DNA of 39,658 nt from assembly GCA_016794525.1 (NCBI GenBank), contig JAEUJY010000123.1, positions 1 through 39,658 on the forward strand, read 5' to 3'. Source of the DNA: Myxococcales bacterium. GTDB lineage: Bacteria > Myxococcota_A > Polyangia > Haliangiales > Haliangiaceae. This document shows, one piece after another, positions 23,532 through 32,522 of this stretch. Made by a program: the position numbers and the translations under genes. A model generated the notes under the pieces. It searched no databases and was not told the origin of the DNA. It saw only the letters and a list, made by a program, of their open reading frames with translations. Each line of letters opens with the position of its first letter. Position 1 is the first letter of the stretch.

Positions 23532-24146
23532 ATGGCCGCCTTCGACAAGGTCCGCGACAAGTGGGAGTCGATCAGCCCGCGCGAGCGCCGCATGGTGGTC
23601 CTGCTCGGCGTGTCGACCGTGGTCGTGCTGGTGCTCTACGTGGCGCTGGCGATCCACGACGGCCTCGACGCGCTCGAGGCCCGGAACGCCCAGGCCCGGA
23701 CCGCGCTGCGCAAGCTGACCGCCTACCGAGCGGCGGCCAAGGCGCCGGTCGGCAACGATCCGACCGCGGCCATCCCGGCCGAGGCGATCAAGCTCGAGAG
23801 CTACATCTACAAGGCCGGCTCGACGGCGCAGATCACGATCCCCGGGGTCAACCCGCGGACCCCGGTGCCGCGCGGCAAGTACATGGTCCACGCGGCGTCG
23901 GTCGAGATCCGCGACCTCAACATCACCCAGGTGAAGGACTTCCTGCAGGCGATCGAGACCGACTCGCCGGTGGTGGTCGTGACGTCGCTGTCGATCAAGC
24001 GCAACTTCCGCGATCAAGAGAAGATGGATCTGTCGGCCGAGATCTCGACGTACTCGCGGATCGCCGACGCCGGCGGCGCGGGCGCAGGCTCGGGCTCGGG
24101 ATCCGGCTCGGGCTCGGGCTCGGGCTCGGCGAAGGCAGGAGGCTGA
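23532..24146 (+). CDS. gspM: Type II secretion system protein GspM
   Basis: 204 residues. A short amphipathic cytoplasmic start (SPRERRMVVLLG) leads to one membrane helix (about 22-42), then a coiled segment and a ferredoxin-like periplasmic domain (VHAASVEIRDLNITQVKDFLQAIETDSPVV..). This layout is that of GspM, partner of GspL. The tail (186-199) is seven Gly-Ser units encoded by a hexanucleotide repeat. It is placed between gspL and gspN with 2-nt and 1-nt gaps. Sequence conservation in GspM is low, so position and topology carry the call. Confidence 0.88.
   Translation: MAAFDKVRDKWESISPRERRMVVLLGVSTVVVLVLYVALAIHDGLDALEARNAQARTALRKLTAYRAAAKAPVGNDPTAAIPAEAIKLESYIYKAGSTAQITIPGVNPRTPVPRGKYMVHAASVEIRDLNITQVKDFLQAIETDSPVVVVTSLSIKRNFRDQEKMDLSAEISTYSRIADAGGAGAGSGSGSGSGSGSGSAKAGG
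24087..24128 (+). repeat. Hexanucleotide repeat in the 3' end of gspM
   Basis: Seven 6-nt units (six GGCTCG and one GGATCC), all in frame and coding Gly-Ser. Slippage would change only the length of a flexible C-terminal tail. Confidence 0.9.
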
Positions 24147-24147
24147 G

Positions 24148-25479
24148 ATGGCGATGTCCCCTCGCGTGCGCGGCCTCCTGCGCTACGTCGGCTACGTGGT
24201 GCTGGCGCTGGTCACGTTCGTGTTCGCGCTGCACCTGACCTTCCCCTACGAGCGGGTGCGCGACCGCGCGCTTGAGGCGCTGCAGTCGAAGTACGACGTC
24301 ACGATCGACGGCGTCGAGCGCAGCCTGGTGCCGGGGCGGTTCGCGCTGACCGGTGTGACCTTGCGGTCGCGGCCGTCGGTGGCCGGCCAGCCCAGCACGA
24401 CGATGTACTTCAAGCGGGTCGAGATCGACCTGGCCTTCGCGCCGCTCTTGTCGGGCAAGGTCCAGATCGGCCTCGACATCACGACCAACAAGGGCAGCAT
24501 CACCGGCTCGATCGTCCAGGCCAAGCACGAGACCTCCTACGCGTTCAACCTGACCAAGGTGCCGCTGACGATGATCCCGGGCGTCAGCGACGCGGTCGGC
24601 CTGCCGATGTACGGCAACGCCGACGGCAAGGTCCGGCTCAAGCTGGTGCGCAACGACTGGAGCAAGGCCAACGGCGTGTTCGAGCTGGCGTGCACCGTCG
24701 GCTGCACGATCGGCAACGGCGAGGCCAAGATCTACCCGAAGAGCAAGCGCCCCGGCGACGAGGCGTGGACCAAGGACGGCGTCGCGGTGCCGGCGCTGCA
24801 GGTCACGCGGTTCAAGCTGGCGATCGACATCGTCAAGGGCAACGCCAAGAAGCGGACCTTCGAGCTGGTGTCCAAGGACGGCGAGGCCGACGTCGACGTC
24901 GACATCAAGCTGGCCAAGGTCATCACCGAGTCGACGATCACCGGCTGCATCCGCTACAAGTGCAGCAAGGAGCTGTACGCGCGCGAGCCCAAGTTCTCGA
25001 GCCAGTGCGACTTCGGCAGCCCGGTGATCGACGGCAAGGGCATGCACCACATCAAGCTGATGGGCAAGCTGTCGAACGTGCGTCGCATCGGCGCGCTGTG
25101 CGACGGCCAGCAGGCCGACGGCGCCGGTGGCGCCGCCGCCAGCGGCGGCAACGACCGGCCGCGGTTCGATCCGGGCCCGGTCGAGGTCGTCCAGCCGATC
25201 GTCGACGCCGGCGTGGCGCCGGTCGAGCCGCCGCCGCCGCCGCCGCCGGCCATCGACCCGGCGATCCCGCAGCCGCACGACGACGTGCCGCGGCCCGAGG
25301 GCGCGGCGGTCAACGGCGTGGGCAGCGGCGCCAACCCGGCCGGGACCCCGCCGTCGCCACCGCCGCCGCCGATCGTCGAGCCGCCGCCGCCGCCTGGCTC
25401 GGCGTACCCCGGCGACAGCGCGCGCCCGGGCAACCGCCCCGTCAACGGCGACACGGCGACGCCGCCCCAACCGAATTGA
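24148..25479 (+). CDS. gspN: Type II secretion system protein GspN
   Basis: 443 residues. One membrane helix near 13-32 (YVGYVVLALVTFVFALHLTF) then a periplasmic beta-rich domain of AsmA-like character (YDVTIDGVERSLVPGRFALTGVTLRSRP.., FKRVEIDLAFAPLLSGKVQIGLDI), as in the GspN proteins found at the end of T2SS operons in deltaproteobacterial and Leptospira-type systems. Cys pairs occur near 188/192 and 270/275. The last 120 residues are Pro/Ala/Gly-rich with runs of six to eight prolines, probably an extended periplasmic tail. GGAGG lies 5 nt before the ATG. This is the last gene of the operon; the next gene is convergent, and no clear hairpin terminator is visible in the 54-bp gap. Confidence 0.85.
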   Translation: MAMSPRVRGLLRYVGYVVLALVTFVFALHLTFPYERVRDRALEALQSKYDVTIDGVERSLVPGRFALTGVTLRSRPSVAGQPSTTMYFKRVEIDLAFAPLLSGKVQIGLDITTNKGSITGSIVQAKHETSYAFNLTKVPLTMIPGVSDAVGLPMYGNADGKVRLKLVRNDWSKANGVFELACTVGCTIGNGEAKIYPKSKRPGDEAWTKDGVAVPALQVTRFKLAIDIVKGNAKKRTFELVSKDGEADVDVDIKLAKVITESTITGCIRYKCSKELYAREPKFSSQCDFGSPVIDGKGMHHIKLMGKLSNVRRIGALCDGQQADGAGGAAASGGNDRPRFDPGPVEVVQPIVDAGVAPVEPPPPPPPAIDPAIPQPHDDVPRPEGAAVNGVGSGANPAGTPPSPPPPPIVEPPPPPGSAYPGDSARPGNRPVNGDTATPPQPN

Positions 25480-25533
25480 GGTCCAGGGGCTCGTCGCCGC
25501 GGCGTCCAGCCCCGCGATCCCGGCGCGCCGCCC

Positions 25534-25920
25534 TCAGCGTCGCCGCGGCGCCGGGCGGCGCGCACGGCGCGCCAGCGGCAGCCAGCCGAAGCGCGCGAGC
25601 GCGATCGTGCCGCGGTCGCTGATCGCGACGCCTTCGTCGGCGAGCAGGCCGCGCTGCACCGCCGCGCCGACCGGATCGTGGATCGCGATCACGCCGAGGT
25701 TGCCGCGCTTGCCGACCACGCGCTGCCACGGCAGGCGATCGGCCGGCGTCGAGGTCTTCATCGCCGCGCCGGCCACCCGCGCCCCGCCGGGGAAGCCGGC
25801 CAGCTCGGCGATCTGGGCGTAGGTGGCGACCTTGCCCCGCGGGATGCGGCGCACGACCGCGTGGATCGCCGCGCGGACCGCTCGACCGTGGGCGGTGAGC
25901 TCTCGGCTGGACGCGGCCAT
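25534..25920 (-). CDS. Alkyltransferase-like protein (ATL, MGMT fold without the reactive cysteine)
   Basis: 128 residues. Matches the DNA-binding domain of O6-alkylguanine transferases: VRRIPRGKVATYAQIAELAG is the helix-turn-helix with the Arg finger region, and DRLPWQRVVGKRG replaces the PCHR active site, so Trp stands for the alkyl-accepting Cys and Gln for His. ATL proteins bind O6-alkylguanine lesions and pass them to nucleotide excision repair rather than repair them directly. The start (ATG at 25918-25920) gives the family's usual N-terminus. The tail is Arg-rich. It is divergent from moaDE with only 25 nt between the starts, so the promoters must overlap. Confidence 0.9.
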   Translation of the reverse strand: MAASSRELTAHGRAVRAAIHAVVRRIPRGKVATYAQIAELAGFPGGARVAGAAMKTSTPADRLPWQRVVGKRGNLGVIAIHDPVGAAVQRGLLADEGVAISDRGTIALARFGWLPLARRARRPAPRRR

Positions 25921-25945
25921 GGCGGCACGGTACGACAGGGCGGCG

Positions 25946-26611
25946 ATGCAGATCCAGGTGCTGTACTTCGCGGTGTTCCGCGAGCGGCTCGGCCGCGACA
26001 CCGAGGCGCTCGAGGTGCCCGACGGCGCCACCGTCGCCGACGCGGTGACCGCGCTGGCGGCGCGCCACCCGATCGTCGGCCAGCTGCGCGGCCACTTCCG
26101 GGTCGCGGTCAACCAGGCGATGGTCGACGAGGCGCACCGGCTGGCCGCCGGCGACGAGCTGGTGTTGATCCCGCCGGTGGCCGGCGGCAACGATCGCGTC
26201 CACGTCGCCATCCTCGACGCCCCGCTGTCGCTCGATCGCTGCGTCGCCGCGGTGGTGACGCCCGAGACCGGCGGCGTGTGCACGTTCACCGGGCTGGTGC
26301 GGCGGCACAGCCGCGGCGTGACCGTCGAGCGGCTCGAGTACGAGGCCTACGCCGGCATGGCCGAGAAGGTGATCCGGGCGCTGGTCGACGAGATCGAGGC
26401 CGAGGTGCCGGGCGCGCGCCTGGCGATCGAGCACCGGGTCGGCGCGCTGGCGATCGGCGACGCCGCGGTCGTGATCGCGGCGGCCGCGCCGCACCGGGCC
26501 GAGGCGTTCACCGCGTGCCGCGCGGCGATCGACCGGCTCAAGGACCGCGCGCCGATCTGGAAGAAGGAGTTCGGCGACGACGGCGCGGTCTGGGTCGGGC
26601 TCGGCCCGTGA
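25946..26611 (+). CDS. Fused molybdopterin synthase, MoaD-MoaE
   Basis: 221 residues. Molybdopterin synthase inserts two sulfurs into precursor Z in molybdenum-cofactor biosynthesis. Residues 1-81 are the small subunit MoaD (ubiquitin-like, ending LIPPVAGG at 74-81) and about 84-221 the large subunit MoaE (GVCTFTGLVR, IEHRVGALAIGDAAVVIAAA, HRAEAFTACRAAIDRLKDRAPIWKKE, with the catalytic Lys residues present). In the separate proteins MoaD must end in free Gly-Gly to carry the thiocarboxylate; here the Gly-Gly is internal, so cleavage after Gly81 is expected, as described for mycobacterial MoaX. No other cofactor genes are nearby. The gene is divergent from ATL. Confidence 0.93.
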   Translation: MQIQVLYFAVFRERLGRDTEALEVPDGATVADAVTALAARHPIVGQLRGHFRVAVNQAMVDEAHRLAAGDELVLIPPVAGGNDRVHVAILDAPLSLDRCVAAVVTPETGGVCTFTGLVRRHSRGVTVERLEYEAYAGMAEKVIRALVDEIEAEVPGARLAIEHRVGALAIGDAAVVIAAAAPHRAEAFTACRAAIDRLKDRAPIWKKEFGDDGAVWVGLGP

Positions 26612-26614
26612 CCC

Positions 26615-27256
26615 CTACAGCGTGACGAGGCCGCGGCGCACCGCCTCGACCACCGCCTCGGTGCGGGTGCCCGCGCCGAGCTTCGCCATCACGCCGTTGA
26701 CGTGGAACTTGGCGGTGTGATCGCTGATGCCGAGGCGGTCGGCGATCAGCTTGTTCGACAGGCCCTCGGCGAGCAGCGACACCACCTGGCGCTCGCGCTC
26801 GGTGAGCTGACCGATCGCGGGCCGCGGCGCGCTGGTGGGCGCGGGGGCCGGCCGGGCGCTGACCAGGTTCTCGGCCAGCGGCGCGTCGATGACCGTCAGC
26901 CCGGCCTCGACCGCGGTCAACGCCGCGCTCCACTCGGGCCCGATCGAGTCGCGGTGGACCACGCCGCGCGCGCCGGCGGCGAGCGCCGCGGTCACGAAGC
27001 TGCCGTCGGGGACCACCACCACCACCGGCGCCGCGATCGCGCGCAGCTCGGGCAGGCGCGCCAGCGCGCGCTCGCGGTCGGTGCCGAGATCGACCAGCAC
27101 CACCTGGGCGTCGGCGGTCGGCACCACGGCCACCTCGGGGACGGCGGCCAGCAGGCGCTGGACGCTGGCCCGCATCAGCGGATCGTCGGAGGTGACCGCC
27201 ACCCGGACCGGGCCGATCTGGGAGGGAGCGAGCGAGAGGACTGGGTTACGGGTCAT
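26615..27256 (-). CDS. LuxR/NarL-type response regulator with atypical receiver
   Basis: 213 residues. The C-terminal 65 residues are a clear LuxR helix-turn-helix ([44 protein letters not shown]). The N-terminal domain has receiver-like strands: the acidic pair in TSDDPL and a possible acceptor Asp in VVLVDLGTD. However, the interval between them is about ten residues shorter than usual, the switch Ser/Thr is not evident and the conserved Lys is Arg in GVVHRDS. It may therefore work without phosphorylation. The start at 27256 precedes the receiver strand; upstream codons read as promoter DNA. It lies only 3 nt past the end of moaDE (convergent) and is divergent from the HtrA pair, which it might control. 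Confidence 0.85.
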   Translation of the reverse strand: MTRNPVLSLAPSQIGPVRVAVTSDDPLMRASVQRLLAAVPEVAVVPTADAQVVLVDLGTDRERALARLPELRAIAAPVVVVVPDGSFVTAALAAGARGVVHRDSIGPEWSAALTAVEAGLTVIDAPLAENLVSARPAPAPTSAPRPAIGQLTERERQVVSLLAEGLSNKLIADRLGISDHTAKFHVNGVMAKLGAGTRTEAVVEAVRRGLVTL

Positions 27257-27386
27257 CGGATCCGCCGGATGGAGAACGTAGGGCTCAACGTGGGTCCGCT
27301 GGGCCCCCTCGTCAAGGTGGGCCGTTCGAGCGATCGCCCGGTCGATCGGGCAGGGGACCGCCCCGAAATGGCGCCGCGGGCCTCGC

Positions 27387-27400
27387 CCATCGGGCGATGG
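27387..27400. promoter_or_regulatory. Palindrome in the LuxR-HtrA divergent region
   Basis: CCATCG-GG-CGATGG is a perfect inverted repeat with 6-bp arms in the 176-bp divergent gap, 33 bp before the HtrA-like start. It could be an operator. The arms are short for a GC-rich genome, so chance is possible. Confidence 0.3.
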
Positions 27401-27432
27401 TCGCCAGGGGCGGGTGCGCCCACGCTGGGCCC

Positions 27433-28332
27433 ATGCAAGCACAGCCCGACATCGAAGCCTCGCTCGCCACGCTCGATCGCGCGCTCACCGGGGCGGTCGC
27501 CGCCGCCGAGGCCAGCGTGGTGCGCGTGGCCCGCCAGCGCGGCGCCGGCACCGGCATCGCCTGGACCGACACCCTGATCGTCACCTCGAACTACCACACG
27601 CCCGACGACCCGGTGATCGGCGTCCCCGCCGGCGCCGACGTGGTCGAGCGCCCCGGCCGGGTGCTGGGACGGGATCCCGGCACCGACGTGGCGCTGATCG
27701 CCGTCGACGGCGGCGGCCTGGCGCCGATCGCCCGCCGCACCGGCGGCCTCGCTCCCGGCCAGCTGGTGTTCGCGCTGGCGCGCCCCGGCCGCGCGATCCG
27801 CGCGTCGCTGCGCGGGCTCGGCGTGATCGGCCCGGCGGTGCGCACGCCGGCCGGCGGGCGCGTCGATCAGTACCTCGAGACCGACCGCGCGCTGGCCCGC
27901 GGGTTCGGCGGCGGCCCGCTGGTCGATCTCGCCGGCCAGCTGATCGGCATGAACACCCGGACGCTGATCGGCGGCAGCGACCTGGCGGTGCCGGTCGAGA
28001 CGCTGGCGCGGATCGTCGGCGCGCTCGAGACCCACGGCCGGATCGCCCGCGGCTACCTCGGCGTCGGCGTGCAGCCGGCGGCGATCCCGGTGGCGGTCTC
28101 CGACGGGCGCGGCCGCGGCGCGCTGGTGGTGTCGCTCGACGACGGCGGCCCCGCCGCGGCGGCCGGCGTGCTGGTCGGCGACGTGCTGATCGCGATCGAC
28201 GGCGCGGCGATCACCGGGCCCGACGAGCTGCGGCTCGGGCTCTACGATCGCGCCGGCGCCACGATCGCGATCGATCTGGTCCGCGGCGGCGTGCGCACGA
28301 CGCTGGCGGCCACCGTGGGGACCCGGCCGTGA
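27433..28332 (+). CDS. HtrA-like pseudoprotease with PDZ domain (catalytic Ser replaced)
   Basis: 299 residues. Chymotrypsin-like domain of the DegP/HtrA family (about 25-200) followed by one PDZ domain (about 205-299: [11 protein letters not shown].., [24 protein letters not shown]). The triad positions can be read against its neighbour: His55 in TSNYHT and Asp85 in GTDVALI are kept, but the serine motif GNSGGPL is GFGGGPL, so Gly159 stands where Ser should be and hydrolysis is not expected. There is no signal peptide, so it is probably cytoplasmic. The GTGA overlap with the active paralogue implies co-translation and perhaps a mixed oligomer in which this subunit is regulatory. The start at 27433 is uncertain; an in-frame ATG exists at 27397 and neither has a good ribosome-binding site. 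Confidence 0.85.
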   Translation: MQAQPDIEASLATLDRALTGAVAAAEASVVRVARQRGAGTGIAWTDTLIVTSNYHTPDDPVIGVPAGADVVERPGRVLGRDPGTDVALIAVDGGGLAPIARRTGGLAPGQLVFALARPGRAIRASLRGLGVIGPAVRTPAGGRVDQYLETDRALARGFGGGPLVDLAGQLIGMNTRTLIGGSDLAVPVETLARIVGALETHGRIARGYLGVGVQPAAIPVAVSDGRGRGALVVSLDDGGPAAAAGVLVGDVLIAIDGAAITGPDELRLGLYDRAGATIAIDLVRGGVRTTLAATVGTRP

Positions 28333-29285
28333 GCGCGACGCCGATGGCCGACGACGCCGGCGCGCTCGACGCGTACTCGCGCGCGGTGATCGGCGTCGCC
28401 GACCGCCTCGGCCCGGCGGTGGTCGCGGTCGAGATCCGCCGCGGACGGCAGCGCGACGCCGACGGCGCCGGCTCGGCGGTGGTGTGCACCCCCGACGGCT
28501 ACCTGCTGTCGAACCACCACGTCATCGACGGCGCCCGCGAGGTGCGGGTGCGCGCGCCGGCCGGCGAGCCGACCACCGCGCGGGTCGTCGGCAGCGACCC
28601 GGCGACCGACCTAGCGCTGCTCCACGCCGATCCGGTGGCGCTGGCGGCGCCGGCGCCCGGCGAGCTCGCGACCGAGGCGGTGCGGCCGGGGCAGCTGGTG
28701 GTCGCCATCGGCAACCCGCTCGGCTTCGCCTCGACGGTGTCGGCCGGCGTGGTGTCGGCGCTCGGCCGCAGCCTGCGCGGCAAGGACGGCCGGCTGATCG
28801 ACGGCGTCGTCCAGCACACCGCGCCGCTCAACCCCGGCAACTCCGGCGGGCCGCTGGCCGACAGCCGCGGCCGCATCGTCGGCATCAACACCGCGATCAT
28901 CGCGCGCTCCCAGGGCCTGGGCTTCGCCGTCGGCGCCAGCACCGCCGCGTGGGTGCTGGCCGAGCTGCTGGCCCGCGGCCGCGTCCGCCGCAGCTACCTC
29001 GGCGTCGGCGGCGCCACCCGGCCGCTCGATCGCCGGCTGGCCCGGGCCCACGGCGTGCTGGCCACGTCGACGGTCGAGATCATGAGCGTCGAGGCCGGCA
29101 GCCCCGCCGCGGCGGCCGGCGTGCGCGACGGCGATCTGGTGATCGGCCTGGGGCCGCACGACGTGACCAGCGTCGACGAGCTGGTGCGCGCGCTGCGGGC
29201 GGTGCCGGTCGACGCCGCGGTGCCGCTGCGGCTGGTCCGCCGCGGGCGCCTGATCGTCTTGCCGGTGACGCCGGTCGAGCGCTGA
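28329..29285 (+). CDS. HtrA/DegP-family serine protease
   Basis: 318 residues. Trypsin-like domain with an intact triad: His64 in SNHHV, Asp94 in TDLALL and Ser172 in GNSGGPL. The domain is followed by a PDZ domain (about 225-318: RSYLGVGGA.., GSPAAAAGVRDGDLVIGLG). HtrA proteases degrade or hold misfolded proteins. The N-terminus ([20 protein letters not shown]) lacks a signal peptide or membrane anchor, which is unusual because most HtrA proteins are exported. The GTG start overlaps the previous stop by 4 nt; an in-frame ATG lies 15 nt later. It is probably in one transcript with the pseudoprotease gene, and possibly with the K+ channel gene 21 nt downstream. Confidence 0.93.
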   Translation: MSATPMADDAGALDAYSRAVIGVADRLGPAVVAVEIRRGRQRDADGAGSAVVCTPDGYLLSNHHVIDGAREVRVRAPAGEPTTARVVGSDPATDLALLHADPVALAAPAPGELATEAVRPGQLVVAIGNPLGFASTVSAGVVSALGRSLRGKDGRLIDGVVQHTAPLNPGNSGGPLADSRGRIVGINTAIIARSQGLGFAVGASTAAWVLAELLARGRVRRSYLGVGGATRPLDRRLARAHGVLATSTVEIMSVEAGSPAAAAGVRDGDLVIGLGPHDVTSVDELVRALRAVPVDAAVPLRLVRRGRLIVLPVTPVER

Positions 29286-29306
29286 CGCGCGCTACGATGG
29301 CCCCCC

Positions 29307-30218
29307 GTGCCCGATCCCGATCCGCCACCCCGCGTCGCGACGATGTTCCGGCCCGACGGCACCGTCGCCGTCGAGCGGCGCGGCCTGCCGAGCTCCTGGC
29401 GCGAGACGCTGTGGGCCGACGTCTATCACGCGTTGCGCCGCACCACCTGGACCCGCCTGTTCGGCGCGTTCGGGTTGCTGTTCTTCGTCACCAACCTGTT
29501 CTTCGCCACGGTGCTGTACCTGGGCGACGCGACGATCATCAACGCCCGGCCCGGCTCGTTCTGGGATCGCTTCTACTTCAGCGTCCAGACCCTGGCGACG
29601 ATCGGCTACGGCTACATGGCGCCGGGCGACGCGCTGGCGCACTGGGTGGTCACGGTCGAGAGCTTCTGCGGGATCCTGATCACCGCGATCACCACCGGCA
29701 TCGTCTTCGCCAAGTTCGGCACGACCACCGCCAAGGTGCTGTGGGCGCGCACCGCGGTGATCAGCCGCGAGGGCGGGGTGCCGACGTTGCAGTTCCGCAT
29801 GGCCAACGCGCGGGCGTCGGCGATCGTCGAGGCCACCATCCGGGTGTCGCTGTCGTGGACCGAGCGCCTGCCGACCGGCGAGGAGGCGCGCCGGATCTAC
29901 GACCTGCCGCTGCGCCGCGCGACCTCACCGCTGTTCGCGCTGTCGTGGACCGCGTTCCACGCGATCGACGACAAGAGCCCGCTCCACGGCGCCACCGCGG
30001 CGCTGCTGGCCGACCGCGCGGCGACGATCCTGGTCACGTTCACCGGCATCGACGACGCGCTGGCCACCACCGTCCACGCCCGCTACGCCTACGCGTGGGA
30101 TCGCATCGCGTGGCACCACCGCTACGTCGACGTCTTGCACGACGATCCCGAGACCGGGGCGCGCTACCTCGACTACCGCCAGTTCCACGACACCGTCCCC
30201 GACGACACCCGGCGGTGA
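29307..30218 (+). CDS. Inward-rectifier-type potassium channel (KirBac family)
   Basis: 303 residues. Two membrane helices (about 52-73 and 112-136) flank a pore helix and the selectivity filter TIGYG at 98-102. The cytoplasmic immunoglobulin-like Kir domain follows with ARTAVISREGGVPTLQFRMAN, ASAIVEATIRVSL, HAIDDKSPLHG and VHARYAYAWDRI.WHHRYVDVL, all typical of KirBac. It forms a tetrameric K+ channel in the inner membrane; gating ligands are not shown by the sequence. The start is GTG at 29307; an in-frame ATG at 29343 would remove 12 residues. It follows the protease gene closely and converges on aspS. Confidence 0.95.
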   Translation: MPDPDPPPRVATMFRPDGTVAVERRGLPSSWRETLWADVYHALRRTTWTRLFGAFGLLFFVTNLFFATVLYLGDATIINARPGSFWDRFYFSVQTLATIGYGYMAPGDALAHWVVTVESFCGILITAITTGIVFAKFGTTTAKVLWARTAVISREGGVPTLQFRMANARASAIVEATIRVSLSWTERLPTGEEARRIYDLPLRRATSPLFALSWTAFHAIDDKSPLHGATAALLADRAATILVTFTGIDDALATTVHARYAYAWDRIAWHHRYVDVLHDDPETGARYLDYRQFHDTVPDDTRR

Positions 30219-30245
30219 GCCGCGCGGGGCGCGTCGCCAGCGGCG

Positions 30246-32051
<1,806 letters not shown>

Positions 32052-32235
32052 GGCGGCGCACCATATCGCGGTGCGTCGGGGCCGGGAATGGGCCGGGCCC
32101 GCCGTATGGACGATCCGTGCGCTGGCGCGCGTTCAGTCGACGGCGATCACCGTCGCGGCGGCGGCCAAACCGGGATCGCGCAGGCCGAACTGAAAACTTG
32201 ATCCGCTGGGCTGCTCGTGCGGTCGCGCGAGGTGC

Positions 32236-32262
32236 GATCTGATCGTACATGCCGATCAGATC
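32236..32262. repeat. Perfect inverted repeat upstream of aspS
   Basis: GATCTGATCG and CGATCAGATC form 10-bp arms around a 7-nt spacer. No T run follows on either strand, so an operator or structured leader is likelier than a terminator. It lies about 185 bp ahead of the aspS start codon. Confidence 0.6.
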
Positions 32263-32315
32263 CCCTATTCTTCAATGATCGTATGCGGTTGTCGGATCGA
32301 TCCGATCCCGGGAGC

Positions 32316-32324
32316 TGTGGATAA
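32316..32324 (-). promoter_or_regulatory. DnaA box
   Basis: TGTGGATAA is the complement of TTATCCACA, a perfect match to the strongest DnaA box. Only one is seen and no dnaA or dnaN gene is near, so it is more likely a regulatory or titration site than an origin. Confidence 0.5.
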
Positions 32325-32505
32325 CTTGATCCCTCGAAATCGCGACTGGTAGCATTTTGTTCGTCGGTTCGATCGCTTGCACGGGTCGGCCGCTCAATCG
32401 CCTGGACACTTGCCGTGGTGCCGCGGAATCCCGCCTGGCCCCACCGGTAGTGGTCCCGCCATGGCCGCGCTGCGCCCTGGTCCCGTCCGTTTCTCGATCT
32501 GCTTA

Positions 32506-32516
32506 TATAATAGGAG
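32506..32516 (+). promoter_or_regulatory. TATAAT hexamer overlapping the ribosome-binding site of the SprT-like gene
   Basis: A perfect -10-like TATAAT (32506-32511) is followed directly by AGGAG (32512-32516) and a TTG start at 32523. No convincing -35 element lies 16-18 bp upstream. If the hexamer were a real -10, transcription would begin after the AGGAG, so the two readings exclude each other; the AGGAG reading is preferred. Confidence 0.35.
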
Positions 32517-32522
32517 TCAGCG

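Larger units (their letters stand above)
32052..32522. other. 471-bp non-coding region between aspS and the SprT-like gene
   Basis: This is the longest gene-free stretch in the window and is more A/T-rich than its surroundings. It must carry the aspS promoter on the minus strand. It holds many GATC sites, a perfect inverted repeat (32236-32262), a direct repeat AACTTGATCC (32195-32204 and 32323-32332), a DnaA box (32316-32324) and a TATAAT hexamer (32506-32511). No open frame with normal codon bias, tRNA or rRNA was found. Confidence 0.7.

Noticed and set aside
32380-32400. tRNA-like T-loop (GGTTCGATC) in the aspS-SprT gap
   Set aside because: The flanking bases do not form the T stem and no acceptor or anticodon arm can be drawn.
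32190-32522. Chromosomal replication origin
   Set aside because: Only one DnaA box, no dnaA/dnaN/gidA neighbours and no clear A/T-rich unwinding region; reported as a DnaA site only.
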